Source of the DNA: WHTK01 sp963711035
GTDB lineage: Bacteria > Chloroflexota > Dehalococcoidia > DSTF01 > WHTK01
Length of the DNA: 64,000 nt
Assembly (NCBI GenBank): GCA_963711035.1
Contig: CAVQCN010000001.1
Span: 186,001-250,000 of the forward strand
Direction of reading: 5' to 3'
The notes below the pieces were generated by a model. The model was not told the DNA's origin, did no database searches, and was given only the letters and a program-made list of their open reading frames with translations. Shown piece by piece: positions 1-9,457 of this stretch. The stretch's first letter is position 1, and the number at the start of each line of letters is the position of its first letter. The position numbers and the translations under genes are program-made.

Positions 1-72
1 TCACGCGGGTTTCAATCAGATTTCTATCGGCTAAGTAGGGAATATTTTTTCAGAAGAGCCGTAGCGAGGCGT

Positions 73-454
73 CTAGCTCAACGCCGAGAGCCGGTCGTTC
101 ATGGCCGAGAGGCGGTCGGCGATGAGGCGCATGAAGGCGCGCGCCAGGAACGGGTTCATGCTCAGGACGCGGTCGAAGCGCGCCCGGTCGACGGCGACGA
201 CGGTGGTCTCCTCCCGCGCGACGGCGCTGGCGCTACGCACCAGGCGTCCGGTCAGCGCCATCTCACCAAAGGCGCCGCCAGGCTCCACCGAGTCGAGGAG
301 AAGCTCGCCCTTCAGCAGATCGACCGCCGCCCGTGCGCACGACGTAGAGACATTCGCCGGTGTCGCCCTCGCGGAAGATATCGGCGCCAGCAGGATACGT
401 CTCGTAGTCGTCGCTGTTGCGAGTGAATATCGCGAAGACGCCATCCTCTGCCAT
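73..454 (-). pseudogene. Cyclic nucleotide-binding domain protein, frameshifted
   Basis: A stand-alone Crp-type cyclic-nucleotide-binding domain of about 126 residues with no DNA-binding domain. The first half (DDYETYPAGADIFREGDTGE, then CLYVV) and the second half (GGAFGEMALTG, the phosphate-binding-cassette region, then RLIADRLSAMND) lie in different frames. Removing one G from the G/C-rich run near 324-333 joins them as CLYVVRTG-AVDLLKGEL, the usual strand order of the fold. The ATG at 454 is chosen because GGAGGA sits 6 bases upstream. The span is 3n+1 bases. It could be a recent pseudogene or a one-base assembly error. Such domains usually sense cAMP/cGMP or act as partner modules; the target is unknown. 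Confidence 0.75.
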
Positions 455-490
455 TACGGATCCTCCGGTGGGTTGGTGCTCGAACACGGC

Positions 491-523
491 ATTGTAGGAG
501 CCACCCCATTAACGGGACGTTAA
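491..523 (-). promoter_or_regulatory. Candidate promoter and operator of the cNMP-binding gene
   Basis: Reading the minus strand, TACAAT at 496-491 is a good -10 element about 40 bases before the ATG at 454. A 15-base palindrome TTAACG-GGA-CGTTAA (509-523) lies where the -35 would be, and no consensus -35 is present. A regulator bound at the palindrome would therefore control the promoter. This is an inference from position and symmetry only. Confidence 0.35.
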
Positions 524-594
524 CGCCGGTAAAGGGCAGGTTAAGGCAAGCCTCTGGAGGCACCCAGGCGGCCAGGTATCAGACGCTATTCCGC

Positions 595-3500
595 TTACGG
601 CGCGACCGTGAATCGGCTGCTGTCGCTGCGGCCGAAGACATCCGGGAAGAACGTCTCCTCGACGTGCACCGGCGCGACGAAGAAGTCGCCCGGCGTTGTA
701 GCTCGCGCGTAGTAAATGAACTGGTACACGCCTTTCGAAAGCCTGGTCGCGCTCACCGTGAGGCGGTCGTCGCGGATGTCGGTCTGCTGCCAGGGCGAGT
801 AGTACCAGGCAAACCAGGGCGCCACGTAGTCGAGGTTGGCGGGCCGGTTGGCGTCCTGCCTTTCCTGCTGCAGCTGTTGCACGAGCGCCGGGTCCGTCGT
901 CTGCAAGTTCGGGTCGATGGCCTCGAGCCCGGCAGGCAGGTTGTCGTCCAGCACCACGTAGTTGTGCTCCGCATCCGAGACGACCGTGACGGTGACGCGC
1001 ACGATATCGCCCAGCTTGGCGCTCGTGATCGGCTGGTCCGGGTTATCCAGGGCCGTGTACTCGTGCGAGATGGCGAAGCCGCGGTTCAGCGCATCGACGG
1101 TCTGTGCAGGCGTCGTGTAGCGCAGGTTCATCGTGTAGTACATGCGGCCGCGCTTGGCGTAGTCGCGCGCCAGGTCGAGGATGCTCACGGCGCCCTTCTT
1201 GAGCTGCGCCAGCGGGATCGTCGTCTGATCGACCTGCAGCTCGTCCTCGGAGCTGAGCAGGCCGGCCAGGATGCTACTGCCCGCGAGGTCGACGTTGTAG
1301 TGGAACTCGGTGCCGAGCTCACCTGTCGACTGCGCGAACGCCGCCAGTGAGGCGACCGCCTGCGCCCGCTCGATCTGAGTGCGACACACGTTCGTACCCA
1401 GAGCCACGACCAGCCAGCGCGCCGTCTCCTCGATCAGCGGGTGGTTCGGGTCGATGCGGGATAGCGCCGTGAGCACCAGCGCCGTGGTGCGCGGACCGGT
1501 CTGGGCCAGCAGGTTCTTGTCAGCGTCCTCCCAGTGGTTGCCGTTGGCGCTGGGTTCGACGTTGGCAGCGAGGTCGTCCAGGAGGAGGCGCACAGTCGGG
1601 TCGTCCGGGCCCACGTCGCCGCTGGCGAACCCCAGCAGCAGATAAGCACGGCCCCAGTTCGTCAGGTTGGCGCGGTCCTGCTCGACCACCGATCGCATCG
1701 TCGACAGCGCCGTCGTGTTGGCGCCCGCAGAGGCGATCGAGTAGAGCAGGTAGGCCTTCTCGTTCGGATCGGCCGGGCGTTCAACGTCGCGGAACTGGTT
1801 GATGTCGCTGTAGATGTAGCGGGTCGCCGCGTTGATCACGTTGAGGTCTATCTTGTGGCCGGCGTCTTGCCAGGCGCCCAGAGCCTGCAGCACCCAGCCG
1901 GTGACCATGGGGTCGCTATTCGGACAGCGTGAGCACCAGGCCCAACCGCCGTCGCCGTGTTGCTGCGCGATCAGCTTGGCAACATCGCCCTGCAGCTCGG
2001 AGTCGCTGAAGGGCAGGTCGCTCTTGGAGCCGCCCGTCTGCTGCACGGCCAGCGTGGCGATGATGCGCGCCGCGATGTCGTCGTTCGACTCCCAATCCGT
2101 CGGCTTGAAGTCGTTCAGGTCGTCTGCCAGCGATCCGGTCAGCGTGGCCTGGACCGAGACAGACAGCGAACCGCCCTCGTCCATAGCAAAGGGCGGGATG
2201 TAGACCGCCTCCTGCGACGCCGTGTTCGTGACGACGCCGCCGGTGGCCGTCGTCTCCGGCGTCGTGTCCAGGTAGATAGGCAGCGTCTGCTTCACCGCGT
2301 CCGAATTGCCGCCGCCGGAAGCGCTGAACGTAAGGCTGGCCTCGCCCTCGTCCGTCACGGAGGCGGGCCAGGAGACCACAGCGGTGCCGCGCGCCTTCAC
2401 CGGCACCGTCTGCTCCAGCGGCCCCGTCACGTCGATGCCCGAAGCCTCCAGCGAGACGTCGACGTTCGCGTCGGCATCCGTGGCGTTGGTGATCAAGAGA
2501 CGCAGCGTCGGTTGGTCGCCGACGCGCAGGAAGCGCGGCAGCGCCGGCCGCAGCAGCAGCGGCTGCGTCGAGAGCAGGTCGTTGCTGCCCTGGCCGACGA
2601 GGATGTTGCCGCTGATGGCGCGCACCTGCATGCGCCAGGTCGTCAGGTTGTCGGGCAGCTTGACGTCCACGGTCGCCTTGCCGTCGCCGTCCGTCACGAT
2701 GTCGCCGTCCCAGAACGCGGTGTTGCGGAAGTCCTGGCGCAGACGGTCTTCGGCGCCACCGCCGCCCTTGCCGCCGGCCGTCGCTTCAGAGATCACGTCG
2801 TTGGCGCGATCGACCGAGACGGCGAGCGACGACGCGGTCAGCACGCCAAGGCCGCGCTCGTACCAGAACGCCGTGAGGCCCGTAATCGATCGCTCGGCTG
2901 CCAGCGAGAGTACTGCCTCGTCGACCACCGCAGCGGACAGCTCGGAGCGCACGCCGTTGCCGTTCGCGTCGGTGACCTGAACGTCGTAGCGCACCGTGTC
3001 GCCGGGCTGCGCCTGCTCGCGGTCGGGCGTGACCTGCACGTTGAGCTGGCGTGAGTCGGTCGAGACGTGCAGCTGCACGTAGCCGACCTTGTAGCGCGCC
3101 ACCGGGTCGTCCTGCGTGGGCGGCCGGTAGAGCACAACGCTGACGAAGACATCGGGCACGCTGCCATCGTCGATGGGGATGCTGAGTTGCTCGCTGTTCG
3201 TCGGGAACTGCTGCACCGAGTGCGAAATGATCTTGCCGCGCTCCACCGTAACGAGGCCGGTGGCACCCTCGAAGGGCGCCGGCACCAGCACCTGGGCCGT
3301 GTCGCCCACGGTGTACTCGTCCTTGTCGGAGATGAGCTGCAGCGAGTCGTCGTTGGTGACCTGCCAGCTGGCGAAGCCGCTGCCGGCAACCCAGAGATAC
3401 GTCGCGGAGCGCGAGACGCGTCCCTGGTCGTCCGTCACCGCCGCCACGATGCGCAAGGTGCCGGCCTTGTCCGGCGTGTAGGTCACGGATGCTTCGCCCT

Positions 3501-6500
3501 TGTCGTCGGTCGTCGCGTGCAGCGTGGTCAGCAGCGTGTCCTTCGGCTCGCTGTCGTAGCGGCGGGCGCCGTCTGCGGTCTGCACCTTCGTCGTCACCCA
3601 GGTGCGGTCGTAGACGTTGACGTCAATGTCGGTGTGGGGCTGCGGGTTGCCGTCGAGGTCCAGCGCTACGAGGTCGATCTCGGCGTCCTGGCCGGCCGTC
3701 GCCACGTACTCGGCAGGCCGCACGCCGGCAACCAGCGACGCAGGGTGCACCGCCACCGTCGTCGAGCCCGCAATCGCCTGGCCGCTCTGGTCCAGGACGC
3801 TGGCGCTGATCTGGAAGCGCTGCGCCCCTTCGTCGCCTGTCAGGTTCGCCGGCTGGTGCAGGATCGCGATGCCGGAGTTATCCGTCTCGCCGGTGGAGGT
3901 GTTGCGCAGCGGCTGCTCAAAGATGTTGGAGCGGTAGTAGTCGTAGTCGCTGAACGAGTAGCGGTCGTAGCCGTCGAAGAAGGGCGTGTACGGCGCGCTG
4001 GTCACGCTCCAATCGACCTCGGCGCCGGCCACGCCACCGCCGAAGAAGTACGACGCGTCCGCCGTCGCGTCGATCGTATCGCCGTTGACGTAGTCCTGCC
4101 GCGGTGTCGTTACGTCAACCTGGAACTCCGGCGTGCGGAACTCGGCGACCTGGAAGCTGACCTGCGCGATGACCAGGCTGACGTCAGGCTGCGGCGTCCA
4201 CATGATCGAGAGGTTGTAGTTGCCGGTAGCGGCGTCGTCGGGCAGCTGGAAGCTGTCCGAGAGCGCGCCGAACTCATCCAGCACCACGTCGCTGGTCTGC
4301 AGCTGGCGGCCCTGCGGGTCCGTGATGACGAGAGTCGCGTCCTGCAGGTCGGTGGGGATGGAGTACGCCGCGTCGTCGTCGGCGCGCACAACGGCCTTGT
4401 AGAAGACCTGCTCGCCTGCGCGGTAGATGGGCCGGTCCGTGTAGACGTTGCCGACGTACTTCCTCGGGTAGCCCTCGTAAGGGATGCCCAGCTGATAGGG
4501 GTTGGCGCCCTGCTGCCACTGCGTGGTGGTTACGGCGTAGCGGTCGCCACCCTGGCTGCGCACGACGTACTGCGGGTTCTTGAAGGGGTTTGTCTGATCG
4601 CTCGGTATGGCGAACGAGGCGAGACCGTCGCTGTCGGTCATGGCCGTCGCCGTCGGCAGCGACGGCGTGCCGCTCACCTGCAGGTTGAGGCCGGAGACCG
4701 GCTGACCGGTGTCGAGGTCGAGGGCCCAGACGAGGAGCTGATTGAAGGAGATCTTCGTGATCAGCGCCGTATCGACGACGCTGAACGCCATCTCGGAGCG
4801 GAAGAACGCCGCCGAGGGCGGTCCTCCCGGCGGCCCGGCGGCGGCGCTAGCCGGCATTGCGGCGACGTAGTAGTTCCCCTTGGGCAGCGGCCCACCGTCC
4901 CGCGACAGCGAGGTCGACTTGAGCTGCACCTCGTTGGCCGCGCCGGAGACATCTTCGGTCCAGCTGTACAGGGCCGGCTGCGACGGCTCGAACGAGTTGT
5001 CGAGGTAGCCCTGCGTCTGGATGCCCTTGATCTCCGCGTCGGTCAGGGGATAGAGCGCGAACGTGGCCTCATCCATGTTGATCGAGTGGAAGTAGAGGAT
5101 TGGCTCGGTCGAGGCGGAGTAGGTCGCAACGCTGTTCGGGATCGCGAAGTCGAGCTGCGAGGGACGCTCGCCGGTCGTGAACGAGAGCGTGTATGGCGGC
5201 AGAGGCTGGCCGTAGCGGTCCGTGATGCCCGCCGCCAGCGCCACCGTGTAGCTGCTGGATGGGTCCAGCTGCGTGCCGAGCGAGAGGTGCAGGCCGGACG
5301 GGTCGATAAAGAGGTCCGTATCGTCCACGGCCGCGCCGTTGATCGAGACGCGGCCCGAGAACGAGCCCTCGTCCATCGGGTTGCTGAACACGAACGAGGC
5401 GCCGAATCGCTGGGCGCCCGCCGTTCCATTGGTTGGGTCCGTCGACGTCACCGCCGGCGGGCCCACCGTCTCGAACTGCGATTGCCAGTCGCTGCTGGTG
5501 CTGCCGCCGTTGGCGCCCAGCAGGCCCGTGGGCAGCAGGAGGCTGTACCTGGTCATCGGCTCGTAGTCGCCCACAGGCGTGAAGCTGACCACGCTGTCGT
5601 TCTCCGACCAGGTAAAGAGACCTTGCAGCGCCTTGCCGTCCGATCCCTTCAGCTGCAAGCCAACCTGCACCGAGGTGCGGTCCATCGGCTGATTGAAACG
5701 CACGACGATGGGCTGGTTCGGTCCGACGAATTGGGTGTTCTGGCCGGGCGTAACGCTTTCGACCGCCGGGCCGTAGGAGTCGAAGGTCCAGACGTAGTCC
5801 GAGCTGAGCACGCCATCCGGCTGCTCCGAGAGGTGGGACAGGACGCGCGCCTGGTAGTGGGTGCTGGGCTGGATGGCGTCCGGGTCCGGCACGAAGCGAT
5901 AGAGGGACGTGTTCAGCCACTCGCCGGTGCCCGGCAGAGGCGGGTCGAAGACGACGACCGGCTGGTCGCTCTGGGTGCTGAGGAAGGTAAGCGGCGCCAC
6001 GGACCGGCTGAACTGCACGAGCACCTGCACGTCCGGTGGCACGTCGACGTCGTTCTGCGCCGGGATCACGCTGTCGACGGTGAGCTTGCCCTCCGTCTCG
6101 AAGCTCACCGATACGTCGCGATTGAGGCCGGCCTCCGGGCGAGCCGGGACGTCGACGGTGTATTGCTGGCCGCGCAGCAGACCGGGGTAGGCGGGCTGGA
6201 ACAGCACAGTACGGTCGCTCTGCCATACGTAGCTGCCATCCACGGCAGGGCTCACCTGCATCAGCGCGGCGCCATCATGCTCGTCCGGCGGGCTGGCGAA
6301 CGTCACCTTGATCGGTCCCAGCGGGTTGGCGCCTTCGCCCGCCGGCGTCACCGTGAACACGCGCGGCTCCGCCTGGCTGGATGGACCGAAGGAGAAGTGC
6401 TGCTCGTGATGCAGCGCCACGAACAGCCCGAACAGCGCTACCAGCAGCACGGTGGTGAGCCAGCTCAGCGTCAGGCGGGGATTGGCAAGGAGGGTGCGCT

Positions 6501-6504
6501 TCAC
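595..6504 (-). CDS. Alpha-2-macroglobulin family protein
   Basis: A 1969-residue bacterial alpha-2-macroglobulin of the large YfhM-like type, a periplasmic or surface protease trap. Residues about 12-31 form a membrane anchor without a lipobox Cys. Several Ig-like repeats follow (for example SVIPAQNDVDVPPDVQVLVQ and SVTPGQNTQFVGPNQPIVVR), then macroglobulin domains (TDRPIYRAGEQVFYK), the A2M domain (PDNLTTWRMQVRA) and an alpha-toroid (GGWAWCSRC). The CxEQ thioester motif expected before the toroid helices is absent, so covalent trapping is unlikely. The start is GTG, overlapping the pbpC stop as GTGA. Pairing with PBP1C is well known and suggests protection of the envelope when peptidoglycan is damaged. 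Confidence 0.93.
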   Translation of the reverse strand: MKRTLLANPRLTLSWLTTVLLVALFGLFVALHHEQHFSFGPSSQAEPRVFTVTPAGEGANPLGPIKVTFASPPDEHDGAALMQVSPAVDGSYVWQSDRTVLFQPAYPGLLRGQQYTVDVPARPEAGLNRDVSVSFETEGKLTVDSVIPAQNDVDVPPDVQVLVQFSRSVAPLTFLSTQSDQPVVVFDPPLPGTGEWLNTSLYRFVPDPDAIQPSTHYQARVLSHLSEQPDGVLSSDYVWTFDSYGPAVESVTPGQNTQFVGPNQPIVVRFNQPMDRTSVQVGLQLKGSDGKALQGLFTWSENDSVVSFTPVGDYEPMTRYSLLLPTGLLGANGGSTSSDWQSQFETVGPPAVTSTDPTNGTAGAQRFGASFVFSNPMDEGSFSGRVSINGAAVDDTDLFIDPSGLHLSLGTQLDPSSSYTVALAAGITDRYGQPLPPYTLSFTTGERPSQLDFAIPNSVATYSASTEPILYFHSINMDEATFALYPLTDAEIKGIQTQGYLDNSFEPSQPALYSWTEDVSGAANEVQLKSTSLSRDGGPLPKGNYYVAAMPASAAAGPPGGPPSAAFFRSEMAFSVVDTALITKISFNQLLVWALDLDTGQPVSGLNLQVSGTPSLPTATAMTDSDGLASFAIPSDQTNPFKNPQYVVRSQGGDRYAVTTTQWQQGANPYQLGIPYEGYPRKYVGNVYTDRPIYRAGEQVFYKAVVRADDDAAYSIPTDLQDATLVITDPQGRQLQTSDVVLDEFGALSDSFQLPDDAATGNYNLSIMWTPQPDVSLVIAQVSFQVAEFRTPEFQVDVTTPRQDYVNGDTIDATADASYFFGGGVAGAEVDWSVTSAPYTPFFDGYDRYSFSDYDYYRSNIFEQPLRNTSTGETDNSGIAILHQPANLTGDEGAQRFQISASVLDQSGQAIAGSTTVAVHPASLVAGVRPAEYVATAGQDAEIDLVALDLDGNPQPHTDIDVNVYDRTWVTTKVQTADGARRYDSEPKDTLLTTLHATTDDKGEASVTYTPDKAGTLRIVAAVTDDQGRVSRSATYLWVAGSGFASWQVTNDDSLQLISDKDEYTVGDTAQVLVPAPFEGATGLVTVERGKIISHSVQQFPTNSEQLSIPIDDGSVPDVFVSVVLYRPPTQDDPVARYKVGYVQLHVSTDSRQLNVQVTPDREQAQPGDTVRYDVQVTDANGNGVRSELSAAVVDEAVLSLAAERSITGLTAFWYERGLGVLTASSLAVSVDRANDVISEATAGGKGGGGAEDRLRQDFRNTAFWDGDIVTDGDGKATVDVKLPDNLTTWRMQVRAISGNILVGQGSNDLLSTQPLLLRPALPRFLRVGDQPTLRLLITNATDADANVDVSLEASGIDVTGPLEQTVPVKARGTAVVSWPASVTDEGEASLTFSASGGGNSDAVKQTLPIYLDTTPETTATGGVVTNTASQEAVYIPPFAMDEGGSLSVSVQATLTGSLADDLNDFKPTDWESNDDIAARIIATLAVQQTGGSKSDLPFSDSELQGDVAKLIAQQHGDGGWAWCSRCPNSDPMVTGWVLQALGAWQDAGHKIDLNVINAATRYIYSDINQFRDVERPADPNEKAYLLYSIASAGANTTALSTMRSVVEQDRANLTNWGRAYLLLGFASGDVGPDDPTVRLLLDDLAANVEPSANGNHWEDADKNLLAQTGPRTTALVLTALSRIDPNHPLIEETARWLVVALGTNVCRTQIERAQAVASLAAFAQSTGELGTEFHYNVDLAGSSILAGLLSSEDELQVDQTTIPLAQLKKGAVSILDLARDYAKRGRMYYTMNLRYTTPAQTVDALNRGFAISHEYTALDNPDQPITSAKLGDIVRVTVTVVSDAEHNYVVLDDNLPAGLEAIDPNLQTTDPALVQQLQQERQDANRPANLDYVAPWFAWYYSPWQQTDIRDDRLTVSATRLSKGVYQFIYYARATTPGDFFVAPVHVEETFFPDVFGRSDSSRFTVAP

Positions 6505-8897
6505 GGTTTCACCTCGAACCGGGAACTGGCCTGCACGGCGGTGCCATCGTCCAGCCGCGCCGTCACCTGCAGCGTGTGGTCGCCGGGCGCCAGGGCCCAG
6601 ACGGCCGTTGGGTCGTCCGGCGTGGCCGTCGCCACCGTGGCGCCGTCGATGTCAAACTCGATGCTGCGCGCGCCGGCCGGCGGCGACGCCTTGAGCAACA
6701 CCTGCTGCGCCTGCAGCTCCGGCGCCAGGAACAGCACGGCGCCGTTGGCCGGCTGGACAACGAAGGCCTGGGACTGCTGACCATCTTCGAACAGGGGCAG
6801 CCCGGCCGCGATGGCCCAGCCGCGCGCCTCGGCAGGCGGGTTGATGCGCAGCGTGCCGGACGCGTCGCGCTGGTAGTAGTCCTCGACTTGGGTCGGGACC
6901 GTGCCGGGCAGGAACCACTCGTTCGTGACGACGGCGCAGTCGGGACCGGGTATCAGGCCCGTCGGCGAGCAGACGGAGGCACGCACCAGGTCCGAAGGCG
7001 GATTCGGCCACGTCGGCGTCACGTCGCGCATGGCCGCCTCCATGACGGCGTGCCAGATCGGTCCGGCGCCGTCCAGGCCGGAGACGTTCTGCATCGACTC
7101 GTTGTCCGTGTTGCCGGCCCAGACGCCGACGACGCGCTCCGGCGTGAACCCGAGGGTCCAGTTGTCGCGAAACTCCGTCGTCGTGCCCGTCTTGACGCCG
7201 GTGCGGAAGGGCAGAGTCAGCGTCGGCGTGTCACCGAAGCCGAGCTCACGCGCCGCCGGGTCCGAGATGATGTCGCCGATGACGTACGAGACATCCGCGT
7301 CGAGCACGCGGGACGGCGTCTCCTCCTGGTGTTGATAGAGGACGCGGCCAGCGGAATCGCGAATGCTCTCGATGGCGTAAGGCTGCACCTGCATGCCGCC
7401 GTTGGACAGCGCGGCGTAGGCGTTGGTCAGGTCGAGCAGCCGCACCTCGCCGCCGCCGAGGGTCAACGAGAGCCCGTACAGCTCCGCCTCGCCTAGCGTG
7501 TTGAGACCGACACGGTGCAGCGTGTCGAGAAACGGCTTCATGCCGACCTGGCTCAGCGTGCGCACTGCCGGCACGTTCAACGACGACGCCAGCGCCTCGC
7601 GCAGCGACACGGGGCCGTGGAAGGTACGATCGTAGTCCAGCGGCTCGTAGGTGCCGCCCTCCGTTACAAAGCTGGTCGGCACGTCGAGCAGCGGCGTCGC
7701 GGCCGTGAAGCCCTGCGCCAGTGCCGTCGCGTAGAGAAACGGCTTCAGCGCCGAGCCCGGTTGGCGCGGCTGCAGCGCCATGTTGATCTGGCTGCCACCG
7801 CCAGCGTCGCCGTACTGGTAATCGACGCCGCCCACCATGGTGAGGATGCGACCCGTCTTCGGCTCCAGGACGACGACCGCCGCGTTACCGACGTTTTTGT
7901 CCTCGAGTTGCGACAGGCGATAACGCACCGTCTGCTCCGCCTGCTGCTGCAGGCCCAAGTCCAGCGTCGTTTCGATCACGAGGCCGTCTTTACCCGCGAG
8001 CTGCGGGAAGCGGCTTTGCATCTCGGCCATGACGTAGTCGACGAAGTGCGGCGCGGACACCGGCGCCTGTTCCGGCAGCAGCTGCAGCGGCTCCGCCAGT
8101 GCGGCGCCGGCGCTCACGGGATCGACGCCGCCGGCGTCGAGGAGCCTATCGAGCACATACTTCTGGCGCGCCTGCATGGCCGTCGAATCCGGCTCGGCGC
8201 CGTAGACGGCGGGCAGCTGCGGCAGGCCGGCCAGGAATGACGCCTGCGCCAGGTCGAGATTCGCGGCACTGGTGCCGAAGTAAATGCGGGCGGCGGCCTC
8301 GATGCCGTAGGCGCCGCGGCCGTAGTAAACGTTGTTCAGATAGAGGTCCAGGATCTCGTCCTTCGAGTAGTGCGCCTCGAGCTGCAGGGCAATCAGCGCC
8401 TCCCGCGCCTTACGCTCCAGCAGCGGCTCGTCACCGTCGAGGTAGACGCGGCGGGCGAGTTGCTGGCTCAGGGTCGATGCGCCGGAGCGGTGAAACGGCA
8501 GCGTGATCAGGGCGCGGCCGACCGCGATCGGGTCGATGCCGGGATGGCTGCGGAAGCGCTGGTCTTCGGCCGCGATCGTGGCGTCGATAGCGACCGGCGC
8601 CACGTCATCAAGCGCCACCGGGATGCGCAGCCCTTTGCTCGTGTCGCGCTGCAGCACGTTGCCGTAGGCGTCGATGACCACGGTGCCCGGCGCATCGATA
8701 CGCGCGTACGGCGACTCGAGCGGCGCCAGCCACGCGTAGGCCGCCAGCACGACAAGGGGGAGAACGAGATGCGCGGCGGTCTGCGTAATGGGACGCAGCA
8801 GCCGCCGGGAGCGTAGCAGCCGCCATCGCCGAAACGCCAGCCAGACGGACGCTTCGCCGAGAAGGATCAGGCTGAGAACGAGCCAGACCGCCGTCAT
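6501..8897 (-). CDS. pbpC: Penicillin-binding protein 1C
   Basis: A bifunctional class A PBP of 798 residues. Two hydrophobic segments (residues 3-21 and 43-58) precede the GT51 transglycosylase domain, whose catalytic motif EDQRFRSHPG starts at E111, with GASTLSQQLAR at 139-149. The transpeptidase domain has SALK (S382), SLN (439-441) and KTG (569-571). The C-terminal 150 or so residues form the Ig-like PBP1C tail. It polymerises and cross-links peptidoglycan. The ATG at 8897 is preferred over an upstream in-frame start because the protein then begins at the membrane anchor, with AGGG about 8 bases upstream. It is translationally coupled to the macroglobulin gene. Confidence 0.94.
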   Translation of the reverse strand: MTAVWLVLSLILLGEASVWLAFRRWRLLRSRRLLRPITQTAAHLVLPLVVLAAYAWLAPLESPYARIDAPGTVVIDAYGNVLQRDTSKGLRIPVALDDVAPVAIDATIAAEDQRFRSHPGIDPIAVGRALITLPFHRSGASTLSQQLARRVYLDGDEPLLERKAREALIALQLEAHYSKDEILDLYLNNVYYGRGAYGIEAAARIYFGTSAANLDLAQASFLAGLPQLPAVYGAEPDSTAMQARQKYVLDRLLDAGGVDPVSAGAALAEPLQLLPEQAPVSAPHFVDYVMAEMQSRFPQLAGKDGLVIETTLDLGLQQQAEQTVRYRLSQLEDKNVGNAAVVVLEPKTGRILTMVGGVDYQYGDAGGGSQINMALQPRQPGSALKPFLYATALAQGFTAATPLLDVPTSFVTEGGTYEPLDYDRTFHGPVSLREALASSLNVPAVRTLSQVGMKPFLDTLHRVGLNTLGEAELYGLSLTLGGGEVRLLDLTNAYAALSNGGMQVQPYAIESIRDSAGRVLYQHQEETPSRVLDADVSYVIGDIISDPAARELGFGDTPTLTLPFRTGVKTGTTTEFRDNWTLGFTPERVVGVWAGNTDNESMQNVSGLDGAGPIWHAVMEAAMRDVTPTWPNPPSDLVRASVCSPTGLIPGPDCAVVTNEWFLPGTVPTQVEDYYQRDASGTLRINPPAEARGWAIAAGLPLFEDGQQSQAFVVQPANGAVLFLAPELQAQQVLLKASPPAGARSIEFDIDGATVATATPDDPTAVWALAPGDHTLQVTARLDDGTAVQASSRFEVKP

Positions 8898-9457
8898 TGG
8901 GACTACCCTGGACGATGAATCCCCCGGGGACGTGGCGCCCCGGAATGCCCCCCTCGCATCGTCCCGGCCGCCCCGATGTCGTCGGAGCGCTCGGGGCAAC
9001 GCCCACTCGGGCAGCGTAGCTCCTCATGCTGGCGTCGCCTAGGAGTCAAACGGCCCACATTCTTTGCAAATTGTCGCGGGCCGCGACCAACGTCATTACG
9101 AGCCGCCCCGATGAATCGCCGGAGCGAGATTGTCGCAAATCGCTCATCGCTAAGGGGAATCGAGCAGGGAACCTGTCATGCTGAGCGCCAGCGAAGCATC
9201 TCCCGGGAACGAATGCCGCGTAGGAGAAGAGCGTCCGCGCGGCGGATGCTACGCGCCGTCTACCCAGTACGCACTCCTCCAGACCTGGCTGAAACGCACT
9301 CCTCGAGACAACTCGGAGTCTTGACCGTGCGGACCCCGTTCAACGTTGCGACATCGGGTTACCGGGAGATGCTTCGCTGGCGCTCAGCATGACAGGGAGC
9401 AGGCGCCTCGGCGCGTCGAGGCGTGAGGAGATGCCGAGTAACCCGAACAGAGAACCC
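8898..9457. other. Intergenic region with dispersed-repeat-like sequence
   Basis: No supportable gene in 560 bases. It holds an imperfect hairpin near 8970-8998 (GCCCCGA ... TCGGGGC), a segment near 9091-9140 that starts GTCATTACGAGCCGCCCCGA and resembles the scattered GTCATTGCGAGC-type intergenic repeats of many bacteria, and the long inverted repeat annotated separately. The pbpC promoter must lie at its left end. Confidence 0.6.
9172..9396. repeat. Perfect 35-bp inverted repeat, 155-bp spacer
   Basis: The arm at 9172-9206 begins CCTGTCATGCTGAGCGCCAG and ends GCATCTCCCGG; its exact reverse complement lies at 9362-9396. The arms resemble the widespread TCATTCTGAGCG...GAAGAATCT intergenic repeats. 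The spacer has no clear coding sequence and no transposase. It could be a MITE-like or REP-like insertion, or two repeat copies in opposite orientation. A distant relative lies at 52757-52780. Confidence 0.85.

Noticed and set aside
3067..6780. Long plus-strand open frame of 1237 codons opposite the macroglobulin gene
   Set aside because: Its translation is Arg/Val/Gln-rich with no domain pattern and is the mirror of a GC-rich coding strand. The minus-strand protein has clear domains.
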